Shown piece by piece: positions 1 through 7,705 of a stretch of 25,788 nucleotides of DNA (position 1 is the stretch's first letter; each line of letters begins with the position of its first letter). Source of the DNA: SIAJ01 sp036266155 (GTDB taxonomy: Bacteria; Planctomycetota; Planctomycetia; Gemmatales; Gemmataceae); contig DATANR010000291.1 in NCBI GenBank assembly GCA_036266155.1, forward strand, positions 1-25,788, written 5' to 3'. The notes under the pieces are model-generated. The model saw only the letters and a program-made list of their open reading frames with translations, made no database searches and was not told the origin of the DNA. The position numbers were made by a program, and so were the translations under genes.

Positions 1-66
1 CGCGTCGCGGCTTCACGGTGCTGGCGGGTTGCTATCCTGATCTGCGGCACCCCAACGAGCGACACC

Positions 67-2886
67 GTGACCCGCTACCTCTCCTGCCTCTTCCTCGCCA
101 CTCCCCTCCTCGCCCAGGACAAGCCCCCATCGTCCCCCGACCCGCAGCTCGTCGTCGAGCAATTCACTGCAGCGCCGGATATCGTCCATCCAATCGCGAT
201 GGACTTCGATTCGAAGGGCCGCCTGCTCGTCGTCGAGAGCCACACGCACTTTCGGCCGGCCAAGTACGTGGGGCCGAAGTTCGATCGTATTCGAATGTTC
301 GAGGATACCAAGGGCACCGGCAAGGCCGACAAGATCACGACGTTTTTCGAAGGCACCACGCACACGATGGACCTCGCGGTTCATCGGGATGGCTCGGTGT
401 ACATTGCCACGCGGAACGAGATCCTGCGGCTCCGCGACACCAAGGGCACGGGCGTCGCTGACGAGAAGACGCGCATCGCCTTCCTGGAGACGGCCGGCAA
501 CTATCCGCACAATGGTCTGTCGGGCCTGTCGTTCGATTTTCACGGCGACCTGAACTTCGGCATCGGCGAGAACCTCGGAGCCAACTACAAGTTGATCGGC
601 GCTGACGGCACGAAGCTCACCGGCGGCGGCGAGGGCGGCAACGTCTTCCACATCACAGCCGACGGCAAGAAGCTTCGCCGCGTCGCCACCGGCTTCTGGA
701 ACCCGTTCGGCTCCGGCCGCGATCTCTATGGCCGGCTATGGGTCGTCGACAACGATCCCGACGCCTCGCCGCCGTGCCGACTCGTGCACGTCGTCGAAGG
801 CGGCGACTACGGTTTCCAGTTCCGCTATGGCCGCGCCGGGCGGCATGTGTTTCAGGCGTGGAACGGCGAACTGCCCGGCACGCTGCCCTACGCGGCCGGC
901 ACCGGCGAGTCGCCATGCGAAGTGATCGCCTACGAGTCGGACGGCCTGCCCGACGAGTATCTGCACAACCTGCTCGTCCCCGCCTGGGCCGATCACCGCG
1001 TCGAGCGCTACGTCGTGAAGCCGAACGGCGCGAGTTTTACCGCGGAGCGCAGAGCGTTCGTGCAAGGCGGCAAGGAGTTCCGCCCGAGCGGCATGGCTAT
1101 CGCTCCTGATGGCTCCATCTTCGTGAGCGACTGGGTGTCGCAGAGCTACGAACTACACGGCAGGGGCGCGATCTGGCACATTCGCACCAAAGCCCAGCCA
1201 CCGCACCGGCGACCGAACGATCTCAAACAGGCGGCCCACAACCCCGATCGCAATACGCGCGAGAATGCAGCGCGGACGTTGGCAAAGGATGAAGCGGGCA
1301 GCAAATGGTTGCACACCCTCAGCACCTGCCCCTCAGCGCGCATTCGCGCGACAGCCATCGCGGCGTTGATTGATGTTGGTGACGACAAGATTGATTTGGA
1401 AAAGCTCGCAACCACGGACCCGGAAGTCGGCATCCGCGAGATGGCGGTGCGGGCGATGGTTGCGCGGAAGTTGGATACGCTGGCGATCGCGAAGGACGAG
1501 AAGACTCCAGCGAGCGTACGAGCCGAGGCGCTCGCTGGCGTGAGCGGCGAAGCGGCATACATGACCCTGCTCAGGTTGATCGAAGACAAAGATCCATACT
1601 TGCGCCATGCCGCTATCCGGCGACTCGGGCAGCTGCCGGATCTGTTTTATGCGGCGTACGTCGCGTCTCGCACCAATCCGAAGATTTGTGTCGGCGTGCT
1701 CCTGGCCTCGACAGCTTCTGGTTTGAAGGGCTCATCAGTCGTTGTCGATCGGTTTCTCAAAGACCCCGATCCCGACGTCCGCTTCCTCGCCATCAAGTGG
1801 GTCTCCGACGAGAAGCTCACCGAGTTCCGGCCGCAGATTGTCGAGATGATGAAGAGCCCGACGCTCGACCCGCGGGCGTTCAATGGCTTGGCGACGGCCC
1901 TCGCTCGGCTCGACGACAAGCCGGTCGATCCAGATAGCCTGGCCACCTACTTCCTCGATCGATTGAAGGACGACAAGGCTCCGCTCGCCAGTCGCTTGAT
2001 GGCTCTGAAGGCCGTGCCGGCGAGTCATGCGAAAGTCAAGGTCGAGCAACTCGTCGACTTGCTCAACATCGAAGATCCGGCTTTCCGCATCGAGGTGTTG
2101 CGGGCGCTCAAGGATCGGCCCGATCCGAAGGCGGCCGCGGCCGTCAGCGAGTTGGTCGCTAACCCACAACAGCCGACCGCGATCCGCGCTCAGGGGCTGG
2201 TCACGCTGGCGGCCATGAACAAGGTGGACGCCTTCGCCGCGATTGGGCTAGCGGCCGGAAGCGAAACTGGGCTTCGTCAAGAAGCGCTGCGGTCGTTGCT
2301 GCAAATGCCGCTCACGAACGAACAGAAGGCCAAGCTGGAAACGGCCGCCGACAAGGAGCTGGTCGCGCGCCTGGTCAGCAAGCCCTTCTTCGCGAACCGC
2401 CCGCCGCTCGCCGATACTGATGCCTGGCTCAAGCGGCTCGAAGGACCCGCGGATGTGGAGGCAGGTCGCCGCATCTTCGAGCATCCGAAGCTCGCGAACT
2501 GTTCAAAGTGCCATCGCATCGAAGGCCGCGGCGCCGACGTGGGGCCGGACCTGAGCCTTATTGGCCGCACTGATCGCAAGTGGATCGTCGAATCAATCCT
2601 CCAGCCGGCGGCCGTGGTCGCGCCGCACTATCAGCCATGGAAGGTCGACACGCTCGATGGCAAATCGCGCGTCGGCCTGCTGGTCGGCACGCATCTGGAC
2701 GAGTGCGTATATGTCGATGCCAAGGGCGACAGGTTCAAGGTTCTGGCTAACGAAGTCGCCGACGCCGTGCCGACCAAGGGGTCGATCATGCCGGACAACC
2801 TCGTCGATTTGTTGACCGATCAGGAGATGCGCGATCTGGTCGCCTTCCTGGCGGCGGCAGGCGTCCATCGGGCCAAATCTGATTAA
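67..2886 (+). CDS. PVC-type secreted dehydrogenase-like protein with HEAT repeats and C-terminal heme c domain
   Basis: This is a 939-residue exported protein of the kind abundant in Planctomycetes and Verrucomicrobia. A GTG start gives a short signal peptide (MTRYLSCLFLATPLLAQ, likely cleaved near residue 16). Residues about 25-375 form a beta-propeller resembling the membrane-bound dehydrogenase/glucose-sorbosone domain, for example DGSIFVSDWVSQSYELHGRG near 350. Residues about 385-760 are alanine-rich helical repeats of HEAT type. The C-terminus is a small cytochrome c domain with C812-S-K-C815-H816 and a probable distal heme ligand M908 in SIMPDN. By family knowledge these proteins are periplasmic and are thought to oxidise sugars or polyols with electrons passed to the heme; the substrate cannot be read here. 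The downstream TPR gene is a remnant, so no operon partner is evident. Family assignment is confident, function is inferred. Confidence 0.93.
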   Translation: MTRYLSCLFLATPLLAQDKPPSSPDPQLVVEQFTAAPDIVHPIAMDFDSKGRLLVVESHTHFRPAKYVGPKFDRIRMFEDTKGTGKADKITTFFEGTTHTMDLAVHRDGSVYIATRNEILRLRDTKGTGVADEKTRIAFLETAGNYPHNGLSGLSFDFHGDLNFGIGENLGANYKLIGADGTKLTGGGEGGNVFHITADGKKLRRVATGFWNPFGSGRDLYGRLWVVDNDPDASPPCRLVHVVEGGDYGFQFRYGRAGRHVFQAWNGELPGTLPYAAGTGESPCEVIAYESDGLPDEYLHNLLVPAWADHRVERYVVKPNGASFTAERRAFVQGGKEFRPSGMAIAPDGSIFVSDWVSQSYELHGRGAIWHIRTKAQPPHRRPNDLKQAAHNPDRNTRENAARTLAKDEAGSKWLHTLSTCPSARIRATAIAALIDVGDDKIDLEKLATTDPEVGIREMAVRAMVARKLDTLAIAKDEKTPASVRAEALAGVSGEAAYMTLLRLIEDKDPYLRHAAIRRLGQLPDLFYAAYVASRTNPKICVGVLLASTASGLKGSSVVVDRFLKDPDPDVRFLAIKWVSDEKLTEFRPQIVEMMKSPTLDPRAFNGLATALARLDDKPVDPDSLATYFLDRLKDDKAPLASRLMALKAVPASHAKVKVEQLVDLLNIEDPAFRIEVLRALKDRPDPKAAAAVSELVANPQQPTAIRAQGLVTLAAMNKVDAFAAIGLAAGSETGLRQEALRSLLQMPLTNEQKAKLETAADKELVARLVSKPFFANRPPLADTDAWLKRLEGPADVEAGRRIFEHPKLANCSKCHRIEGRGADVGPDLSLIGRTDRKWIVESILQPAAVVAPHYQPWKVDTLDGKSRVGLLVGTHLDECVYVDAKGDRFKVLANEVADAVPTKGSIMPDNLVDLLTDQEMRDLVAFLAAAGVHRAKSD

Positions 2887-2913
2887 ACGAGGGAGCGCTT
2901 GGCCGCATCTCAG

Positions 2914-2958
2914 CGTATTTTTACACCAAATGCGTGCTTTTGAGCGCATGCAAATACG
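2914..2958 (+). terminator. Nested inverted repeats after the heme protein gene, possible terminator
   Basis: Outer arms CGTATTT (2914-2920) and AAATACG (2952-2958) enclose inner arms ATGCG (2930-2934) and CGCAT (2945-2949). The element lies 28 bp after the stop codon of the heme protein gene. No clean T-run follows, so termination is a guess based on position and folding potential. Confidence 0.3.
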
Positions 2959-3062
2959 TAGCAACTCGTTGCAGAAAAAACGGTGAAACGCTTTGGTGTG
3001 TGTGTCATGAAAGCAATCAATTCGCCGTGCCGCCGAGGGCGGCCATAGACCGAAGACGCCCG

Positions 3063-4231
3063 ATGGAAGCAGAAGCCGCGTCCGACAAGCCGATCGATCC
3101 GCGGGCCGCGGCACGCGAGTGGAACGCGCTCGGTTGCAAGGCGGCCAGCGAGGGGCGCTGTCGCGATGCAATCGCGGCGTTCGAACGAGCGATCACCGCC
3201 GACGCGAACGACCCGGACCTCTTTAACAACCGCGGTTATGCGAGGGCAGCGCTGCACGACCATGCCGCGGCCATCGCGGACTTCGACGCCGCCCTTCAAT
3301 TGCGACCAAACTTCGCGGCCGCGCTCAATAATCGTGGGTTGGCTCGGCTCGCACTGTGTGAGTATCCAGCGGCAGCAGTCGACTTCGACCGAGCCCTCGA
3401 ACTCGAGCCGGACTTCGTCCTCGCATCTGAATCGCGGTCTCTGTCGCGCCGCCGTCGGCGAACACGAGCCGGCCATCGCGTACTTTGATCGCGCACTCCG
3501 ACTGCGGCCGACGCCTTGCACAATCGGGCGTTTTCCAAAACCGCCGTTGCCGATTACGACGCGGCCCTCGTCGATTACGACGAAGAAGTCCGCCTCGTCC
3601 CCAAACGCGGGTACGCCTATTACAACCGCGGCTTTGTCCATCTCTTGCGCAGCGACTTTGCTCACGCGACCGACGACCTGACGACGGCGCTCGCGCTCAA
3701 GCCCGACCTGGCCGACGCGTACTTCAATCGCGGCGAAGTCTGGCGCGCCGTTCACGATTATCCGCGTGCCCTCGACGATTTTTCCGAGGCGCTGCGTCTG
3801 CGCCCGAGTTTCGTGCTCGGCTACCTCCGTCGCACCGAGTGCTGGCAGGAACTGGGCGACTACGAACAGGCCATGGCGGACTTCAGCGACGTGATTCGCC
3901 TCGACCCGACGCGCCCGGCCGTCTCCACCAGCGTGGGCTCGCGCATCTCGCTCTCGGCCAACCGGACCTGGCGAAGGCCGACTTCTCGGAAGCGCTGCGC
4001 CTCGATCCCAAGCACACCGCCGCCCGGGCCGGTCGCGGCGAAGCACTCGCGGGCCTGGGCGACTTCGACCAGGCCGTGATCGATCATCTCGATGCGATTC
4101 GCCAGAATCCAAGGTCGGCCGCGGCCCACGATGCGTTCGCGAAGTTATCGCTCTCATGGCCGGATCAGTTAATGCGCAGTCCGAAGATGGCGGTGGACCT
4201 GGCGAATCAGGCGTGCGAGTTGTCAGGCTGA
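3063..4231 (+). pseudogene. TPR-repeat protein gene broken by three small deletions
   Basis: This encoded a protein of about ten tetratricopeptide repeats (motif type NRGxA...Y..AiaDFdrALxLxPd), a protein-interaction scaffold. The likely start is ATG 3063 (MEAEAASDKP). Most equivalent repeat positions are exactly 102 bp (34 residues) apart: 3180, 3282, 3384, and again through 3576-3882 and after 3983. Three intervals are short. 3384 to 3484 is 100 bp (2 lost, near 3425), 3484 to 3576 is 92 bp (10 lost, near 3510), and 3882 to 3983 is 101 bp (1 lost, near 3910-3930). Each moves the reading frame, giving a stop at 3486-3488 in the original frame. The last frame ends at the TGA 4229-4231. Repeat sequence is otherwise well kept, so the decay looks recent. 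Assembly error could explain the 1- and 2-bp losses but is less natural for 10 bp. Confidence 0.85.
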
Positions 4232-4570
4232 GGAGATGCGGGATGTTTGGCGACTTTGGCCGCGGCACAGGCAGCGCTGGTCGATCGTGCCGAGTAAGTC
4301 GGAGAGTTCACGGCGACCACGTGACAACGACAGGCGTTGGTTTCGTTCGCGGACATCATCAGCGTAGGATGCGGCCCGAACGGACGACTCGCGGTGATGA
4401 GTCGTAAATTCTTAAATGAAATGATCTTGCGCTTGAGACTCGATTCGGGGCGAAAAATGAGAAATACGTTCGGGGGGTGCGCGGCGCGAACGATACCCAA
4501 TCCCGGCATGCAACGAATTCATGTCCGGGTAGTCCTGCGTCTTCTACGGCTTCATGGATAAACGTCTCGT
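4232..4570. other. Convergent intergenic region with one hairpin
   Basis: No gene is supported here. The region separates the TPR remnant (+) from tsaD (-), so it should hold 3' ends only. A perfect hairpin, ACGACTC (4384... at 4384-4390) with GAGTCGT (4399-4405) and an 8-nt loop, could be a shared terminator, but no T-run follows on either strand. The stretch 4395-4470 is more AT-rich than its surroundings. Confidence 0.4.
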
Positions 4571-5581
4571 TCACAGGAAATTTGGCTCCGCATCCAGGTC
4601 GAGCGGCGCCAGTTCGCCGCGCCGCCACTTCTCCACCGCGAGCGCTGCCATCGCGGCATTGTCGGTACATAGCGACATCGGCGGGATGAACAGTTCGGCG
4701 CCCTCTGCCGCGGCCATGGCTTCCAGACCCGCACGCAGGGCTTTGTTCGCCGTCACGCCGCCGCCGACGGCTAACCGATTCAATCCGGTCTGCCGCATCG
4801 CTTGCCGGCACTTGTGCACGAGCACGTCGACGACCGCGCGCTGGAAACTCGCCGCCACGTCCGAACGCAGTTCACCGGCTGGCGGCGCTTCGCTGCGCGC
4901 CACGTTCTGACCGTTGACGGTGTAAAGCACCGCCGTCTTCAACCCGCTGAAGCTGAACTCCAGACGCGGCTCATGGAGAAACGAGCGCGGGAAATCGTAC
5001 GCTTTCGGATCGCCGCTTGTGGCTTCGCGCTCGACGGCCGGTCCACCGGGGAAGCCGAGGCCGAGGATCGCGGCCACCTTGTCGAACGCTTCGCCGGCCG
5101 CATCGTCACGCGTGCCGCCGAGCAGGCGCATCGTTAATGCATCATCGCAATGAAAGAGGGCCGTGTGCCCGCCGCTGACCACGAAGCCGACGCACGGGAA
5201 GATGTCACGGCCGGCGGCCAGGCGACACGCATAGATGTGGCTCGCGATGTGATTGACGGCGACGAGCGGCACGTCCAGCGCAACCGAGAGCATCTTCGCG
5301 GCGCTCACGCCCACCAGCAACGCCCCGACGAGACCGGGCGTATTGTGGACGGCGATACAGCCAATGTCCGCGAGCGTGACGTTCGCCTGCCGGAGCGCCT
5401 GGTCGATCACCGGCAACAGGTTCCTTAGATGAGCGCGGGCGGCAATCTCGGGGACGACGCCGTGAAAGCGTGCGTGCAGTTCATTTTGCGACGCGACGAC
5501 GCTCGACAGCACTTTCGGTTCGTCGGTGAAGACCGCGGCGGCCGTCTCGTCGCACGATGTTTCCAGGGCCAGGAAGAGCAC
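4571..5581 (-). CDS. tsaD: tRNA N6-adenosine threonylcarbamoyltransferase TsaD
   Basis: TsaD (Kae1/YgjD family) transfers the threonylcarbamoyl group from threonylcarbamoyl-adenylate onto A37 of ANN-decoding tRNAs, in the cytoplasm with TsaB and TsaE. The protein starts MLFLALETSCDET and carries the metal-binding pair H111-x3-H115 (NHIASHIYA), SGGHT (136-140), the GTRDDAAGEAFDK segment (156-168) and a C-terminal CTDNAAM nucleotide-site motif. I chose GTG 5581, which gives 336 residues, the usual family length. A GGGAGAG Shine-Dalgarno at 5587-5593 sits 5 nt before it, and this start follows the stop of the DUF4240 gene by 2 bp. A longer in-frame start at 5656 would overlap the upstream gene and add 25 residues unlike the family. 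Probably co-transcribed with the kinase and DUF4240 genes. Confidence 0.96.
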   Translation of the reverse strand: MLFLALETSCDETAAAVFTDEPKVLSSVVASQNELHARFHGVVPEIAARAHLRNLLPVIDQALRQANVTLADIGCIAVHNTPGLVGALLVGVSAAKMLSVALDVPLVAVNHIASHIYACRLAAGRDIFPCVGFVVSGGHTALFHCDDALTMRLLGGTRDDAAGEAFDKVAAILGLGFPGGPAVEREATSGDPKAYDFPRSFLHEPRLEFSFSGLKTAVLYTVNGQNVARSEAPPAGELRSDVAASFQRAVVDVLVHKCRQAMRQTGLNRLAVGGGVTANKALRAGLEAMAAAEGAELFIPPMSLCTDNAAMAALAVEKWRRGELAPLDLDAEPNFL

Positions 5582-5583
5582 GG

Positions 5584-6108
5584 CTACTCTCCCAGAAACT
5601 TGGCGGCGAGGCGCGGCAACCGATCGCGAACTTCTTCCTTCTTGTGAAACGCCCACCAGACGCCCTCTTCGGGCGCGCCGCGATCGGTCCGCACGTCCGC
5701 CGCGTCCACGGCTTCGAAGAAAGCGTCTTCCGTAGATCCAGTCTTGGCGGCCCAGGCCATGGCCGGTGCGTTGCCGAGGCCCTCGGTTCCTTCCATCGGC
5801 TCCGTCGGCGTCGCAACGTCGGCGAGCGAATCGGGATCGCGAACGGCCGTGTCAAAAATCGCGCGGCCGCGTTCGATCAGGGCCTCGCGAAAGAGGACGA
5901 ACCCCTCGTCTTCGCAACCGCCGTTGATCGTGTAGGCGGCGCCGCGAAGATCGACGGTGTTCGCTGTTTGCAAGAGGTCGTCGAAGAGCAAGCGGAAGCG
6001 CACGATCTCGTCGGCATCGAGCGGTTCGAGCAGGTTGGCCAGCACCACGGCCCGGTCGGGCAGATCGCGTGTCGAATCAATGAGTTGCCAGAATTGCGCA
6101 GCGTCCAT
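5584..6108 (-). CDS. DUF4240 domain protein
   Basis: A 174-residue soluble protein. The N-terminal pattern FWQLIDSTRD followed by a helical segment and YTINGGCEDEGFVLFREALIERGRAIFDTAVRDPDSLAD (about residues 59-97) is what I recognise as the DUF4240 signature, in which the GGCxDDxFxxFRxxLIxxG core is conserved. The biochemical function of this family is unknown to me, and many members occur in planctomycetes and actinobacteria. There is no signal peptide or membrane segment. It lies 64 bp after the kinase gene and 2 bp before the tsaD start, so it is very likely in one transcript with tsaD. The ATG at 6108 is preceded by GAGG at about 10 nt. Confidence 0.85.
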   Translation of the reverse strand: MDAAQFWQLIDSTRDLPDRAVVLANLLEPLDADEIVRFRLLFDDLLQTANTVDLRGAAYTINGGCEDEGFVLFREALIERGRAIFDTAVRDPDSLADVATPTEPMEGTEGLGNAPAMAWAAKTGSTEDAFFEAVDAADVRTDRGAPEEGVWWAFHKKEEVRDRLPRLAAKFLGE

Positions 6109-6172
6109 CGGCGTCAGCCTCGGTGAGGGTCGCCGATATGGTAGTGGCCGACGCGTTGGTTCGAAAGCGCGG

Positions 6173-7354
6173 TCAGCTCGTCGGCGTCGCGATCATCGCC
6201 TTGAGCAGCAATGACCGACTCGATTTCGACAGCATGGCCATGGTCGAATGGCGTGCCTTGGTGTCCACATCTTCCGCCGGGTTATAACGCGTCGGCGGCA
6301 TCTCGTCCGGTTTCGGCGGCGGCACGTCGACAATCCACGGCCGCAGTTCGGCGATTAACCGAGAGCCGGACGCGGGGCGTCCGGCGGGGTCCTTGGACAA
6401 CATGCGTGCGACGACGGCCGACAACTCGACGGGAATCTCTGGTCGCAGCTCGTGAATCGCCGGCGGGGCTTCCCTTTGATGACGAATCAGTTTCTGCGCC
6501 ACGTTGCCACCATCGAAGGGCGGCTTGCCGGTCAAGAGGAAATGCGCGACGCCGCCAAGAGCGTAGATGTCGGCGCGGCCGTCGACGCTCGACGAACGTG
6601 CCTGCTCGGGCGCCAGGTAGTCCGCGGTGCCGAGAATCGTCTTCGAGTCGCCTGCGTTCATCAGGTTGTCAGGCGTCCGCGAGAAGCGCGCCAGGCCGAG
6701 ATCGAGCAGTTTGACCGTGCCGGCCCAGTCGAGCATCAGGTTGCTGGGCTTCACGTCGCGGTGCACGAGGCCGTGATCGTGTGCATGTTGCAGCCCGAGC
6801 GCCGCCTGCGCGACGTAGTTCACCGCACGTTCGATCGCGGGCCGGCCGCGCGAATCGACCAGATATTGCAGACTCGGTCCGTCGACGTACTCCATCACCA
6901 GGAAATGCAATGACCCTTCCCGATCCAGATCGAAGGCCCGCACGATGTTCGGGTGGTCGAGCATCGCCACGGCCTGGGCTTCATGCTGAACGCGCTGCAA
7001 GTGCGTCGGGTCAGTGGGATCGGGCGGCAAAATCTTGACCGCGACGCGCCGCTTCATGTGCCGATGTTCGCAGAGAAACACCGAGCCCATGCCGCCGGTG
7101 CCCAGATGTTCGAGCACCTTATATTTGCTTGCCAGGAAAAAGTTCTTCCACTTGCCCTGCAGCAACAGCTTGACCTGAAACGGCGTGATCAACCCGTCGC
7201 GTGCGGCGCCGGCTGCAAATGACGCCAGATCACCCGGTACGCCGCCAGGTGAGACCTGGAGGCGAATCAAGTATTCCTCCAGAGCCGGCCGTGCCACCAA
7301 CTCGCTCTTGGCGATCAGGTCGCACAGGTCCGCGACGCTCAACGGGGAGGGCAC
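6173..7354 (-). CDS. Serine/threonine protein kinase, soluble
   Basis: A 393-residue Hanks-type kinase. Residues 1-75 are a helical N-terminal segment often seen in planctomycete kinases (ARDGLITPFQVKLLLQGKW). The kinase domain runs from about 78 to 342. It has the glycine loop GTGGMGSV (85-92), VAVK with K107, HRDVKPSN (198-205), DLG at 218-220 in place of DFG (common in PknB-like bacterial kinases), YLAPEQA (246-252) and DIYALGG. All catalytic residues are present, so it should be active. There is no transmembrane segment or extracellular sensor; the C-terminal tail of about 50 residues is Pro/Ser-rich. The start is GTG 7354, preceded by AAGGAG at 7360-7365 with 5-nt spacing. It leads a probable transcript with DUF4240 and tsaD. 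Substrate unknown. Confidence 0.95.
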   Translation of the reverse strand: MPSPLSVADLCDLIAKSELVARPALEEYLIRLQVSPGGVPGDLASFAAGAARDGLITPFQVKLLLQGKWKNFFLASKYKVLEHLGTGGMGSVFLCEHRHMKRRVAVKILPPDPTDPTHLQRVQHEAQAVAMLDHPNIVRAFDLDREGSLHFLVMEYVDGPSLQYLVDSRGRPAIERAVNYVAQAALGLQHAHDHGLVHRDVKPSNLMLDWAGTVKLLDLGLARFSRTPDNLMNAGDSKTILGTADYLAPEQARSSSVDGRADIYALGGVAHFLLTGKPPFDGGNVAQKLIRHQREAPPAIHELRPEIPVELSAVVARMLSKDPAGRPASGSRLIAELRPWIVDVPPPKPDEMPPTRYNPAEDVDTKARHSTMAMLSKSSRSLLLKAMIATPTS

Positions 7355-7658
7355 AACGACTCCTTCGGGCGCGAACCACTCAAGATTTGTCTGCGATGTG
7401 AGAGTCTAGAACAGAGTAACCGATGACCTGTCGTGCGCTCCACTAAAAATTCGCGCGATCGATGCAATTGTGCTGCGACGGGTGCTCAAGTGGCCCCGCG
7501 AAGTGAGGCCTTAGCAGAACATTTCAATCGAGAGCGGAATTCAGCACGTTGAACAGCTGAGAATGCGCCCCGGAAATCCAACGTCTTCGTGGCATCACAT
7601 TCCGTTGTTGTGCGGTCGGACGAGCACAAGATTGGAATCGCGTGACACTGAAACGAGC
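7355..7658. other. Intergenic region upstream of the kinase gene
   Basis: No gene is supported. The region must hold the kinase promoter (read on the minus strand), but I could not identify a convincing -35/-10 pair. The AAGGAG Shine-Dalgarno of the kinase is at 7360-7365. Short ORFs in 7563-7880 on the plus strand overlap the end of the M56 gene and show no family resemblance. Confidence 0.5.
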
Positions 7659-7684
7659 GTGGCCCCGGCAGATGCCGAGGCCAC
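7659..7684 (-). terminator. Strong hairpin after the M56 peptidase gene, probable terminator
   Basis: GTGGCC (7659-7664) pairs with GGCCAC (7679-7684), and inside it CGGCA (7666-7670) pairs with TGCCG (7673-7677) around a GA loop, with one C/A mismatch between the two helices. It lies 22 bp beyond the stop codon of the M56 gene. Only a weak T-stretch follows on the minus strand, so intrinsic termination is likely but not certain. Confidence 0.5.
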
Positions 7685-7705
7685 TCGGGAAAATCGACGC
7701 CCCGC

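Noticed and set aside
3400..3950. Programmed frameshifting as an explanation for the TPR frame changes
   Set aside because: Three separate shifts of different size, no slippery heptamers at the sites, and a 10-bp shortfall that frameshifting cannot explain.
2910..4268. 452-codon open frame on the minus strand opposite the TPR remnant
   Set aside because: Arg/Gly-rich composition without family motifs; it is the antisense of a GC-rich TPR gene whose repeats are clear on the plus strand.
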